From the NCBI GenBank assembly GCA_026707585.1, contig JAPOWQ010000036.1, forward strand, positions 1 through 64,000: a DNA stretch of 64,000 nt, in the 5' to 3' direction. The notes under the pieces are model-generated. The model was not told the DNA's origin, did not search any database, and saw only the letters and a list, made by a program, of their open reading frames with translations. The DNA is from Chloroflexota bacterium. Its GTDB lineage: Bacteria > Chloroflexota > UBA11872. The translations under genes and the position numbers were made by a program. Positions 37,780-47,460 of this stretch are shown one piece after another (the first letter of the stretch is position 1; every line of letters begins with the position of its first letter).

Positions 37780-38586
37780 TCAGGCGCACCCGTCCAGCGC
37801 GCGTCGCTGATCGCCGTCCAGTTCCCAACCCACCGACCCCGCCAGCTCCGCCACCCGCTCCGGCCGGTCCGTCTTCGGAATCGCAATCACGCCGTCCTGG
37901 CTCACCAGCCAGTTCAACATCACCTGCGCCGGCGTCCGCCCCGCGGCCTGGCTCACCTCGCGTAGCACACCCGACCCCGCGTGTCCGTCAAAGTCCGCCA
38001 GCGCCAACGGCGTGTGGGCAATCACGGTGACCTTGGTCTCCTGGCAGTACTCCAGCACGTCATCCGCCACACCGCGGTCGAACAGGTGGTAGCGAATCTG
38101 GTTCGATACGATCGGATACCGCCGCGCCGCGTCCTGCGCCGCCTTTAACTGATCCGCCGAGAAGTTGCTGACCCCAATGAACCGGATCAGCCCCTCGTCC
38201 ACCAGCCGTTCCAGCGCGCCAATCGTCTCGCCAATCGGGATCGACGGATTCGGCCCATGGATCTGGTAAAGGTCCAGGACCTCCACGCCCAGCCGCCGCG
38301 CACTCGCTCGCGCATGCACTGGAACGTCCCATGCCCTCAGATTTCTCGGTGAAATCTTCGTGGCAATAAACACCCGCTCCCAGTGCCCCGCAAGCTCCTC
38401 TCCCACCAGCAACTCGGCCTCCCCGGGTTCATCGCCGCGGGCGTTGTACGACTCCGCCGTGTCGATCAGCCGCAGACCCGCCGCCAGCCCCTTCACCAGC
38501 ACACCGCGCCCGCCGAAATACCTCGCCGTGCCCAGCCCAATCTTGGGAACACACGTTTCGGTCGGTCCTAGAAGAACTTCATCCAT
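37780..38586 (-). CDS. Aldo/keto reductase
   Basis: 'RLIDTAESYNARGDEPGEAELLVGEEL', 'DLYQIHGPNPSIPIGETIGALERLVDEGLIRFIGVSNFSADQL'. Confidence 0.95.
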   Translation of the reverse strand: MDEVLLGPTETCVPKIGLGTARYFGGRGVLVKGLAAGLRLIDTAESYNARGDEPGEAELLVGEELAGHWERVFIATKISPRNLRAWDVPVHARASARRLGVEVLDLYQIHGPNPSIPIGETIGALERLVDEGLIRFIGVSNFSADQLKAAQDAARRYPIVSNQIRYHLFDRGVADDVLEYCQETKVTVIAHTPLALADFDGHAGSGVLREVSQAAGRTPAQVMLNWLVSQDGVIAIPKTDRPERVAELAGSVGWELDGDQRRALDGCA

Positions 38587-38598
38587 TCCATTCGCTCG

Positions 38599-39849
38599 TT
38601 AGCTGATCGCGTCGATGAAGTTGATGTACACCCGCTGGTGCTCCCACAGCAACCGGTCTGCCCCCAGCCACATCCACTCCCCCGGTGTGAAGTAGGCCGA
38701 AACGTCCGCCTCCGAGCCTTCCTTACCCACCCACTGCAACCAGTGCAGGTTGTCCGATTGCATCAGCAAGTGCGCCAGGTCGATCAGCGCCGGATCCTCC
38801 GTCAGCTGCGCGCTGCCGTACGCCGCCGTCATCAGCCGGAACACCGCCTGCTGCGCGTGGTTCCCCAGGAAGAACTCCAACCCACCATGCTGCCCCGCCC
38901 ACGTGGCCGGAAACGGCGACAGCGGCAAGTCATGCGCATCGCCGCCAAACGCCTCAACCGCCGCGCTGGGCGTCAAGCATTGAACCCCTCGTTTCGCCAG
39001 CTCGTCCGGCAGCGCATCCAGGAACTCAAAAACACCCGTATCCACGTTGTGGTGCTCGCCGAACGTCTCGAAGTCCCACGCCAGCGTCACCAGGTCGCCC
39101 GGCGTCGACGCAATCCAGTCGGCGTACCGGTCCGCCGTCAGCGGCCACCCGTCCCAGCCCTGGTTCGAGAACCGGTAGCCCACGTCGTCGCTCAGGTCGA
39201 AGTGCCGGGCCAGCAGAGGCAATCCCCCGCGTTCCTTGTACAGGTGAGCCGCGCTCCGCCACTCCATGATCCACGGCCGCCCGTCCACGAACCCCGCCTC
39301 GAACCCAACCCGGCCCAGCGTCCGCGCAATGTCCGACGACATCAGCATCTCGGTCGTATCCGCAACCCGCGCCCGCTGCCCGCACAGGTCTTTCAGTCCG
39401 TCCGCCGACCGCTCCATCCCGCTCGCAAACAGCGGTAGGTCCAGCAGCATGCTCACCGCGTGATACGGCTCCGTCGCCACCGGCTCGCAGTTCTCGTGCC
39501 GCAGCAGTCCCGTCAGGTCGTCCAGCAAATCCGGGTCCCATTCCTCGAACTGCGGCAGCGTCGACAGAGGAATCCCAAGCCCCAGCGCCAGCCCCCGATC
39601 CAGCAAATCCTGCCACTGCTTGATCGCCGGCCGGTAGCACCAGCGCGCCACCTTCTCGAAGTAAAACTGGTTCAACTCGTCGTCGAACAGCGCCGCCTCG
39701 ATCGTCGCCGCATCGGCCCCATGCGGAATCGGAACCGCCGGAATCCGCACCCGTCGCGGCTGGTGAATCAGCGTGTAGATAACCAGGTGTTCGGCGATTT
39801 GAAGTGCGCGATCGTTGGGGTCGGGCGGCCGGCTGGCGCTCCCCGAATG
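38599..39849 (-). CDS. Glycoside hydrolase family 57 (alpha-amylase-type)
   Basis: Conserved N-terminus 'HLVIYTLIHQPRRVRIPAVP...FDDELNQFYFEKVARWCYRPAIKQW' and 'LVTLAWDFETFGEHHNVDTGVFEFLDALP'. The frame is open from 39849, but the first ATG/GTG/TTG is the GTG at 39750, which lies inside the conserved region. Confidence 0.85.
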   Translation of the reverse strand, partial: HSGSASRPPDPNDRALQIAEHLVIYTLIHQPRRVRIPAVPIPHGADAATIEAALFDDELNQFYFEKVARWCYRPAIKQWQDLLDRGLALGLGIPLSTLPQFEEWDPDLLDDLTGLLRHENCEPVATEPYHAVSMLLDLPLFASGMERSADGLKDLCGQRARVADTTEMLMSSDIARTLGRVGFEAGFVDGRPWIMEWRSAAHLYKERGGLPLLARHFDLSDDVGYRFSNQGWDGWPLTADRYADWIASTPGDLVTLAWDFETFGEHHNVDTGVFEFLDALPDELAKRGVQCLTPSAAVEAFGGDAHDLPLSPFPATWAGQHGGLEFFLGNHAQQAVFRLMTAAYGSAQLTEDPALIDLAHLLMQSDNLHWLQWVGKEGSEADVSAYFTPGEWMWLGADRLLWEHQRVYINFIDAIS

Positions 39850-41283
39850 CTAACCGACCACCACGTCCTGCCCGGCCGCCAGGTGGCGCATCCGGGTCAG
39901 GAATATCGGGGTCACGGCTTCCCAGGTAAACAACTCCGCCGCTCGACGCGCGCCAGCCCGAATCGACGCATTGAGCTCCTGGTCATCGTTCAGTTGCAAT
40001 GCAAATCGGACGATCTCATCCGGATCCGCCGCGTCGTCCAGCACCACGCAGTTCTGCAGCGGCCGCGCGTAGTCCTCGCCCGTGGACCCCACGTACGCAA
40101 TCCCGCCCGCCGCCATCGCCTCCAGCCCCACCAGCCCGAACGGTTCGTAGCCGCTATTGGCCAGCGTGCCGTCCGCGGCGGTGTAAAAGACCGGCAAGAC
40201 CTCGTCCGGCACGAAGAATCGCAGGTCCAGCACCGCAGCCTCCGGCGCGGCGCCGAGGGCCGTGGCAATCCCTGGCACCGAGCGGTCGTCGGTCGCCACC
40301 TCCGCGCGATCCAGTCCTCGCCACACCATGTGCCGGTAGACCTCGTCGCCATGCGCTTCGTATGCGCCCGGCTTGATCACCAGCCGGGCGTTGACACCCT
40401 GCTCGCGCAGCCGGTGGACGGCCTCCACGGCCTCCAGCCAGCCCTTGTCCGGATCCGTCCGTCCGAGCTTGAAGAACCACACGTCGCAGTCCATCGCCCG
40501 CCGGAACGCCGCCACCGCATCCGGATCCACCGTCGCCAACCGTTCCTCCGGCACCCCGTTCGGAATCACCACCGGGTTGACGCCGCAGTCCCACATTTGA
40601 TGCTTGACGTACTTTGAGACCGCCGCAAAGTCCGCCACGTAACCAATCCGGTCCCAGTTCATGCGGTTGAAGGACATGTCGTTGTTCGCGTTCCACACCA
40701 GCACGCAGCTCTGCCGAATCCCGTTGAAGTGCAGGGAATCGCTCAGCCGAGAGAGCGCGTCGGCCGTGTGCCACTCCTCCGCCATCACAACCACCGTGCG
40801 CCCGGCCTCCACGGCCGGCGACGCAATCTCAAACGTCACGTGCGCCGGCACCGAGTCCTGGAAGTCGTGAACTTTCTCGATCTCAGCCTCGTACACCCCG
40901 CCCCGGTGATGCGTACTGAGCCACTGGCACCACCGGTGCAAATGCAGCCGCCCCTCCTCTTGCACCTCGTACCCGGGTCGGTCGGGATCCCCAACAAAGA
41001 TCAGATGCGTGTTGAACCCCTGCCGCGCCAGCGAACGCGTGAACTGCGCCACCCGCACCCCCAGCCCCCCGGCCTGCGAGTAGGGTTGATCCGGTCCCTC
41101 GAATGAGAGAAACACAATCTCCAGGTTTTCCGGCGTGAAGTTCGGCGGCACGAACACGTCTCTGGGTGTGCTGTGCGACAACCGGCGTCCGGCTGCCCGC
41201 ACAGATGGCATTGCCAACAATCTTAGCCCGGTTCCAAGCCACCCCTCCGCTTCGGTCCAAAGTTCTGCGTTTCGTGCCACCAC
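39850..41283 (-). CDS. GT4-like glycosyltransferase (starch/glycogen synthase-like)
   Basis: 'GPDQPYSQAGGLGVRVAQFTRSLARQGFNTHLIFVG', 'SGYEPFGLVGLEAMAAGGIAYVGSTGEDYARP'. Confidence 0.9.
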   Translation of the reverse strand: MVARNAELWTEAEGWLGTGLRLLAMPSVRAAGRRLSHSTPRDVFVPPNFTPENLEIVFLSFEGPDQPYSQAGGLGVRVAQFTRSLARQGFNTHLIFVGDPDRPGYEVQEEGRLHLHRWCQWLSTHHRGGVYEAEIEKVHDFQDSVPAHVTFEIASPAVEAGRTVVVMAEEWHTADALSRLSDSLHFNGIRQSCVLVWNANNDMSFNRMNWDRIGYVADFAAVSKYVKHQMWDCGVNPVVIPNGVPEERLATVDPDAVAAFRRAMDCDVWFFKLGRTDPDKGWLEAVEAVHRLREQGVNARLVIKPGAYEAHGDEVYRHMVWRGLDRAEVATDDRSVPGIATALGAAPEAAVLDLRFFVPDEVLPVFYTAADGTLANSGYEPFGLVGLEAMAAGGIAYVGSTGEDYARPLQNCVVLDDAADPDEIVRFALQLNDDQELNASIRAGARRAAELFTWEAVTPIFLTRMRHLAAGQDVVVG

Positions 41284-41567
41284 TTCTCGCGCTCAAGGGA
41301 CCCGCCGTCAATTCCCCTTCGTGGCGACTCGTGAGTCATGCGCTTCGAGCACGGGCATTAGCGCCTGGCGGCCGGTACCGGCGCGCAGGCGTCCCGCCAC
41401 GCTGTTCAGGGCGCACTGGCTAAGGGACGCCTCTCTCCGGCCGCGACGCCGCAGATAGCCTCTCCCCGGGCGACCGAAAGAGCGCTGCTACCGACGACCC
41501 GCGTGGACCCTGCAGCCTTGCTGGGCGTTGAGGGTTGCGGGGAAGACGTTAGGTCTGAGACGAAGCC

Positions 41568-42335
41568 CTATGAAGACGGAGGCTGGGCGGCTTGGGCGGT
41601 GGCTAGGTCCTGGGCGCCGAGGCGGCGGATCCATTTGCTGTCGTTGCCGCAACTGACGAAGAGCATGCCCTGGCGGATGCGCTGGGCGGCTTCTTCGCCG
41701 TCGCCGCACGACATGCCGGCGAATTTGCCGGTGTCCTTAGCGGCCTGGACGACTTTGGCGTAGGCGGCTTCGGCGTCGGTGCCGGCGACATCCGGTTCCA
41801 ATTGCATGGAGCGGCCCATGTCGGCGGGGCCGATCCAGCAGCCATCAACGGTGGGTTCGGCGAGGATGGCTTCGCAGTTGGCGACGGCCTGGGCGGATTC
41901 GATCTGGACCATCATCAGGATCTGGTCGTCGGCCCAGTCCATGTAGTCAGCCCCGTAGCGCTGGGCATGGGTGGCGCCCAGCGAGCGGACGCCGCGGGGC
42001 GGATACCGCACGGCTTCGCCGGCGCGGCGAGCGTCTTCCGCAGTGTGAACCATGGGGACGACGATGCCCAGCATGCCGGCATCGAGGGCCTGGCCGATTT
42101 CGGTGACGTTGTTGCGCGATACGCGAGCGAAGGGCACGGAGCCGCCGGCGACGATGGAGATGAGGCCGTGCTGGAACAAGGACCAGTCCCAGACCCAATG
42201 TTGCTGTTCGAGCATGACCCAGTCGTAGCCGAGACGGGCGCAGATTTCGGTGGAGACGGGCGACTGGAGGCCGCAACTGATGCCGATGGCGGGTTCGCCG
42301 CGGGCCATTTTGGCCTTGGCCTGGTTGGTGTGCAT
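41568..42335 (-). CDS. HpcH/HpaI aldolase / citrate lyase beta-like family
   Basis: 'ISCGLQSPVSTEICARLGYDWVMLEQQHWVWDW', 'DAGMLGIVVPMVHTAEDARRAGEAVRYPPRGVRSLG', 'VDGCWIGPADMGRSM'. Start reassigned from 42602 to the ATG at 42335. Confidence 0.92.
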   Translation of the reverse strand: MHTNQAKAKMARGEPAIGISCGLQSPVSTEICARLGYDWVMLEQQHWVWDWSLFQHGLISIVAGGSVPFARVSRNNVTEIGQALDAGMLGIVVPMVHTAEDARRAGEAVRYPPRGVRSLGATHAQRYGADYMDWADDQILMMVQIESAQAVANCEAILAEPTVDGCWIGPADMGRSMQLEPDVAGTDAEAAYAKVVQAAKDTGKFAGMSCGDGEEAAQRIRQGMLFVSCGNDSKWIRRLGAQDLATAQAAQPPSS

Positions 42336-42450
42336 GGGGATCTGGGGCGGGGGGCGACTGGGGGGATGGTAGTTGGAAGAGAGGGGAGTGGGAAGAGAGG
42401 GTGGCACGGCCACGCTTGCTACGGGCGGAGGGCGGAGGAGGCGAGGGCAG

Positions 42451-42636
42451 CTACGGGAGGCGTGAGGGCTTAGGGCTTGGGGGCTGCAATGCTTCGATGA
42501 CTTGCTGCTTGCTGACGGGTTTGGTTGAGAGGCCCTGGGTAATGGCCTCCGCCAGCCTGGCGTCTTCGGACGTGAGGGTGTCGTCGGCTGGTTCTTGGTC
42601 AATCAGGTTGATTTCGTCGCCTTGGGAGGTGTCCAT
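42451..42636 (-). CDS. Small acidic protein (61 aa) between formamidase and aldolase genes
   Basis: 'MDTSQGDEINLIDQEPADDTLTSEDARLAEAITQGLSTKPVSKQQVIEALQPPSPKPSRLP': not composition-biased like the antisense artefact ORFs. ATG at 42636 just after the formamidase stop. Confidence 0.5.
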   Translation of the reverse strand: MDTSQGDEINLIDQEPADDTLTSEDARLAEAITQGLSTKPVSKQQVIEALQPPSPKPSRLP

Positions 42637-42642
42637 TGGGGG

Positions 42643-43542
42643 TTACGCGGGGAGGGCGGACTTGGGGAAGCTGGCGTAGGCGCTGACGGGGACGCCGTAG
42701 CCGCCGGCCTGGCCGAGGCGGAGGTCCATGGCGGCGCCGGCGAGGGCGCGCGCGGTCTGAGGCGATATGTCGAGCTGGTCGACGAGGCGGGTTTCCATGG
42801 CGTGCTGGGCGATGCGCAGGGCCTCGGTGAGATCGTCGTGCACGCCGACGGTCATCACGTGGGTGGCGGTCTCGAACCAGGGCCACTGCAGGTGCTGGCT
42901 GGGGGTGAGGGAGAGCTGGAGGTCGATCTCGGCGTCGATGTTGACGCCGGAGTGGGCTTCGCCGTCGCCCATGGTCGCGTGGACGTCGCCGATGGCGAAG
43001 AGGGCGTCGGGCGCCCAGACGGGCAAATGAACGGTGGTGCCGGCGGTGATGTCGTTGAAGTCGAGGTTGCCGCCGTGGATGCCGAGGCTCAGGGCTTCGA
43101 TGGCGCCGCAGGCGGGTGCGACGCCGAGCGTTCCGACCATGGGTCGAACTGGCAGGGGTACGCCGGCCACGGTGACGGTCTGGTTCGCCACATCAAAGGG
43201 CTGGACGGAGGGGGGCACGGGACGGTCGCCCAGAAGCCCGGTGCCGGGAGTAGTGGCGACATAGCCGCGGGGACCCAGGCGAACATCCCGGATGTCGACC
43301 TGGAGGGTGTCGCCGGGTTGGGCGCCGCGGATGGCGATAGGGCCGGTGGCGGGGTTCATGCGGCCCGGGATGCGCTTGGCCAGGTAAGCCTCGATGTCGA
43401 GGTCGTTGCAGCCGCGGTCGTACGCGTCGCGGGCTTCGACGGTGAGGTCGGCGGGCGGGGTGACGTGGGCGATGGGAGGCGTAGTGGGGTCGAACGCGTA
43501 GATGACGTCGTCGGCGGAAATGCGCAGGCGTTGGGTGGGCAT
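42643..43542 (-). CDS. Acetamidase/formamidase family protein
   Basis: 'TGPIAIRGAQPGDTLQVDIRDVRLGPRGYVATTPG', 'GNLDFNDITAGTTVHLPVWAPDALFAIGDVHATMGDGE'. Confidence 0.93.
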   Translation of the reverse strand: MPTQRLRISADDVIYAFDPTTPPIAHVTPPADLTVEARDAYDRGCNDLDIEAYLAKRIPGRMNPATGPIAIRGAQPGDTLQVDIRDVRLGPRGYVATTPGTGLLGDRPVPPSVQPFDVANQTVTVAGVPLPVRPMVGTLGVAPACGAIEALSLGIHGGNLDFNDITAGTTVHLPVWAPDALFAIGDVHATMGDGEAHSGVNIDAEIDLQLSLTPSQHLQWPWFETATHVMTVGVHDDLTEALRIAQHAMETRLVDQLDISPQTARALAGAAMDLRLGQAGGYGVPVSAYASFPKSALPA

Positions 43543-43833
43543 GGTTGCGGGGATGGTGGCGGCGAGGGGGACGCTAGCACAAGGCGGACGCGGCGAGGGA
43601 TCAGGAGTGAGGACGAGCGGAAGAAGACTGAACTGAGCGGGACGGCAGGCCCAGATGAGAGTTGGATGAGAAAACCGGATTTTGGGCTCGTTGCGTCACA
43701 TCTCTTACGGAAACACCGCTTTGACTGGCGGTTTACTCAGTCATCCGGCGGGAAAACCCGCGGGAGACCCGCCACTGACAACGGCGTCGGCGGCGGGGGG
43801 ATCCAGCGAAGGACGTGAAAGGGCCAGCGGGCG

Positions 43834-44856
43834 ATGACTACCGAGATGGCGACGGACACGGTTCAAACGATGGCGGTCGGGGGGCGAGCCGCGGCGGCCG
43901 AACTTGCCGACGAGTTGATGCTGGATGACATCGTGTGGGTCGAGGCCGACCCGAACGCAGATGAGCGGCCGGCGCCGCGCGGCGATCGAGCGGACACCGT
44001 GGCGGAGCCGGCCGCCAGCGGCGGCGCGGCCATCGGCGACCCGGTGCGGCGCTACCTGAACGAGATTGGCCGGATTCCGCTGCTGACGGCGCAGGACGAA
44101 GTGCGGCTGGCAAAGGCGATCGAGCGTGGGGACGCGTCGGCCCGCCGCCAGATGATCAACGCGAACCTGCGGCTGGTCGTGAGCGTGGCAAAGAAATACA
44201 CGGGCCACGATGTCCCGCTGCTCGACCTGGTCCAGGAGGGCAACAGCGGGCTCATGCGCGCGGTCGAGAAGTTCGACTGGCGGCGTGGGTTCAAGTTCAG
44301 CACCTACGCCACGTGGTGGATCCGGCAGTCGATCACCCGGGCGATCGCGGAGCAGAGCCGAACGATTCGGCTACCGGTCCACACGCACGATCGCCTGGCC
44401 AAGAGCTCCCGCGTGCGGCGCGATTTGCAGCTCACGCTGGGTCGCGAGCCAACCGACCGAGAGATAGCCACGGAACTGGGATTCAGCGAAGAGCAGATGG
44501 CGTCGCTGAACCGGGTGGCGCGCGCACCGGTGTCGCTGGACGCGCCGGTGGGCCAGGATGGCACAACGGCGGTGGGTGACCTGATCCCCGACGACGAGGC
44601 CGGCGAGCCGCTGGAGGAGATTGCCGACCAGCTGCTGATCGAGCACCTGGCGGCGGCGATGGATCAGCTGGCGCCCCGTGAGCAAGAGGTGCTGCGATTG
44701 CGCTACGGCCTGGGCACCGAGACGCCGCTGACGCTTGAGGAGATCGGCCAGCGCTTCGGCCGCACGCGCGAACGCATCCGACAGATCGAGGCGATGGCGC
44801 TGCGGAAGCTGCGGCGACCGCACATGGCCGGGCACTTGAAGACGTTCTTGGCCTAG
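43834..44856 (+). CDS. RNA polymerase sigma-70 family factor (RpoD/SigA-like)
   Basis: '[32 protein letters not shown]', '[43 protein letters not shown]', '[29 protein letters not shown]'. Confidence 0.95.
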   Translation: MTTEMATDTVQTMAVGGRAAAAELADELMLDDIVWVEADPNADERPAPRGDRADTVAEPAASGGAAIGDPVRRYLNEIGRIPLLTAQDEVRLAKAIERGDASARRQMINANLRLVVSVAKKYTGHDVPLLDLVQEGNSGLMRAVEKFDWRRGFKFSTYATWWIRQSITRAIAEQSRTIRLPVHTHDRLAKSSRVRRDLQLTLGREPTDREIATELGFSEEQMASLNRVARAPVSLDAPVGQDGTTAVGDLIPDDEAGEPLEEIADQLLIEHLAAAMDQLAPREQEVLRLRYGLGTETPLTLEEIGQRFGRTRERIRQIEAMALRKLRRPHMAGHLKTFLA

Positions 44857-44880
44857 ACGCCGGCGGACCCGCAGCGGACG

Positions 44881-44911
44881 CGGGGGCTCGTGGGAGAATC
44901 ACGAGCCCCCG
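44881..44911 (+). terminator. Hairpin downstream of the sigma factor gene
   Basis: CGGGGGCTCGTG-ggagaat-CACGAGCCCCCG: 12-bp perfect stem, 7-nt loop. Confidence 0.75.
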
Positions 44912-45013
44912 GTGCTGGCGGAGAGCCGCGGTTAGTTCTGACGCAGACGCCCGCGGCGACCGCGCGAAAGCCGTGCCTCTCTGACTATCGGCGGTGGAGA
45001 TCTGCGCAACGTC

Positions 45014-47215
45014 TCACCCCACGTAGTCAATGAACGGCGCACCATGGTATTCCCGGTACCAGTGCCGGACTTCATCATGCAGCTCGAGCGGCGTGTGCTT
45101 CATGAACGTACGAAAGACCTCTTTCTCGCTCGGTATGCGGATACCTTCGTCGTTTTCGCGCGAATAGTTGTGGTTGGCGATATGGTGGAGCTCGCCGAGG
45201 GCAGCCGACATCCGCTCCTCACCGAGCGTCAGGAACAGACGAAGTAGCAAGAGTCGTCCATAAGCTTCCGTGCAGTCGCGAAATTGGCGTGCGGTCGCGG
45301 TATCCCCGGGATAGGCGATCCTTGATATCGTATAGATTGATGCGAGTCCCCTTTCCGTGCAGTCGACGCGAGCATCCTCTGCCCACTCGTGGTTCTGAAC
45401 AAGGATGCCCTTGGTTCCCAGCCAGTCGTTCGTATAGGCTCGAACGAATTCAGATCCGCTATTCTCCAGCCACGCTGTTTCAAAGAGAATCTGTGAGCCG
45501 ACAGGCCAACTGTCGATAGCAGGGTAGTGCGGGCCCATGCTGTAGTCCAAATAGAGCTTAGCAACGGTCTCGAAGATGAGATCCCGTGTGAATTCTTCCG
45601 GATAGCGGTTCGGAGGCGGAAGAAGCAGGCGGTTCGGAAACTCGGCGGCTCCGCGGTTGCCGCTCAGGTAGACGACGACATCGTTGGTTGGCAGCGCCGT
45701 CCCCATGATTCGGCTGGCGCCAAGCAGGCCCTGGGCCACCGTTCCCAGCGAATTCTCTCCTTCTGCAAACGGCACGTGCTGAAAGGCCCAGAGGCGGACA
45801 GGTCCGGTGCCGGGTAGCGCAATGGTCGCCGACTGTGCATAGTAGGATTGCACAATGTCAGCGTATTCTGAGCTATACTTGGCACCGCTTCCAATTGCGA
45901 TAATAAACGCTCGCTCCTCGGCATTAAGACCGTCCGCAAACCATGGCTGTCTGCGTAGGAGATTATAGGCTGAAATATTGCTTGGTTCATGTTCACCGCC
46001 GCCGAAGCGGATATCGTACACGACTCGAATGAAATCAAGATCGCTAGTGAAGAGCGGGTCTTGCAAGGCATATTCGATAAGTTGCCGGCCTCCCTCGGGA
46101 GGGTTTTGGAGCACCGCGTCTATGGAGTCGAGTGCCCAATCTTCATACCTCGCAATGCCGTCTTTGAGCCACTCGGTATCTGCTAATCGAATAGCGAATG
46201 GTAAGTCGTGTACGGAAATGCGAAAGATCCGCCTGAGAGCCGATGATTCATCGTCACTCAAGTCGTCAGTAATCCATGGATAGCTCAGAATGATGTTGCG
46301 CAGAGCGGGATCCCTGGCAGACAAGTTACGCAGTGACCGGAGCGCATTTCGTCCTGACCTGTATGGATCGTCATAGTCCACGCCTTCGACGAACCAGGCG
46401 GCGTCGGCGATGAGCCTGGCGGCTTGCTCGCTGGCAAATGCAATGTCATTCAGTTGCCGGAGTTGGTTGCGATCGTCGCTGGACACGCCGTCGGCAAGCC
46501 ATGTGTAGGTGTGGCAGGCCAGCCAGGGCATGTCGGCCAGGACGTTGCGTAGGCCGAAATCTGTTCGAGCGAGGGCTGCAATTGCCTCGTGCGGCGTTCC
46601 GGGAGGGGCTTGACCGGTGGTCTGGACGGAATACGCCGCCGCCGGCGCGTCGCAGGCGGCGGCCCAGGCAAAGAGCTCCTGGACGTCTGCCCGATGGTCA
46701 TTGCGACAAGCCGACTCGGCTTCGCCTGCGAATGCGCGTTGGTAGATGGTGACGTTGTGGTGGTTGCCGAGATGGGCCTCAACGATGTCGTTGAGCTCCA
46801 CGCAGGTGGTTGGCCATCCGCCGATGTCCGCCGGGGCGACACCGTCGCTGGCGTCGGAGGGCGACGAATCGTCGAGTGCCCACACAAAGACTCCGCGCAC
46901 GTCCTCGAGATGATCGCTCTGACAGGCGTCCTCGGCCTGGTCGCCGAACACCCGCTGGTAGATCCCCTCGTTGGCGTCGTTGCCCAGGTGCGCTTCCACA
47001 ATGTCGTTGAGGTCGACGCAGGTCGCAGGCCACTGCGCACTGGCGCCGGCCGCCGTACCCGCGGCAACGACCATCGCCACCGCCACGGCAAACGCGAGGC
47101 GACGAAGTCGGCCCAACGCAACCGTTCGTGTGGAGCGTCGCCGCACCGCGTTGGCACCCTTCGGCGTAGAGATCCAAACTAGGCTGCCTGGGCGCCAGCG
47201 TCCAGCCGGTGGCAA
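45014..47215 (-). CDS. Secreted protein of unknown function with a duplicated N-terminal two-Cys module
   Basis: Signal-like 'RRLAFAVAVAMVVAAGTAAGASA'. Repeated module 'WPATCVDLNDIVEAHLGNDANEGIYQRVFGDQAEDACQSDHLEDVRGVFVWA' / 'WPTTCVELNDIVEAHLGNHHNVTIYQRAFAGEAESACRNDHRADVQELFAWA'. Actual start probably downstream of 47215. Confidence 0.82.
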   Translation of the reverse strand: MPPAGRWRPGSLVWISTPKGANAVRRRSTRTVALGRLRRLAFAVAVAMVVAAGTAAGASAQWPATCVDLNDIVEAHLGNDANEGIYQRVFGDQAEDACQSDHLEDVRGVFVWALDDSSPSDASDGVAPADIGGWPTTCVELNDIVEAHLGNHHNVTIYQRAFAGEAESACRNDHRADVQELFAWAAACDAPAAAYSVQTTGQAPPGTPHEAIAALARTDFGLRNVLADMPWLACHTYTWLADGVSSDDRNQLRQLNDIAFASEQAARLIADAAWFVEGVDYDDPYRSGRNALRSLRNLSARDPALRNIILSYPWITDDLSDDESSALRRIFRISVHDLPFAIRLADTEWLKDGIARYEDWALDSIDAVLQNPPEGGRQLIEYALQDPLFTSDLDFIRVVYDIRFGGGEHEPSNISAYNLLRRQPWFADGLNAEERAFIIAIGSGAKYSSEYADIVQSYYAQSATIALPGTGPVRLWAFQHVPFAEGENSLGTVAQGLLGASRIMGTALPTNDVVVYLSGNRGAAEFPNRLLLPPPNRYPEEFTRDLIFETVAKLYLDYSMGPHYPAIDSWPVGSQILFETAWLENSGSEFVRAYTNDWLGTKGILVQNHEWAEDARVDCTERGLASIYTISRIAYPGDTATARQFRDCTEAYGRLLLLRLFLTLGEERMSAALGELHHIANHNYSRENDEGIRIPSEKEVFRTFMKHTPLELHDEVRHWYREYHGAPFIDYVG

Positions 47216-47460
47216 TCACTGCTGCGGGCGCTCCCGCGTTGCTAGGCGCGCCAGCCAGACTCGGGGCAACGCCGAATCCGCGAGTCCAGGTGGCCTGCCG
47301 CGGTCCGCGGGACATCCCGACAGGTTTCTCGGCAGCCCTCGGTCCGGACAGCGCAGGTCAAGTACGTCCTGCTCGGAATGCCGACATCGAACTCGGTGCG
47401 TCGTGGGACAATCTCGGCCCCGCGGAGTGTCTGGGAGGTGCGCTGCTGGCTGTTCCACTA

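Noticed and set aside
12436-39852. Genome-wide reassignment of TAG as a sense codon, suggested by the methyltransferase paralog and the GT/GH57 junction
   Set aside because: TAG terminates other clearly normal genes in the window (25407-25409, sigma factor at 44854-44856, 834-836). Local readthrough, odd start or pseudogenization is more likely.
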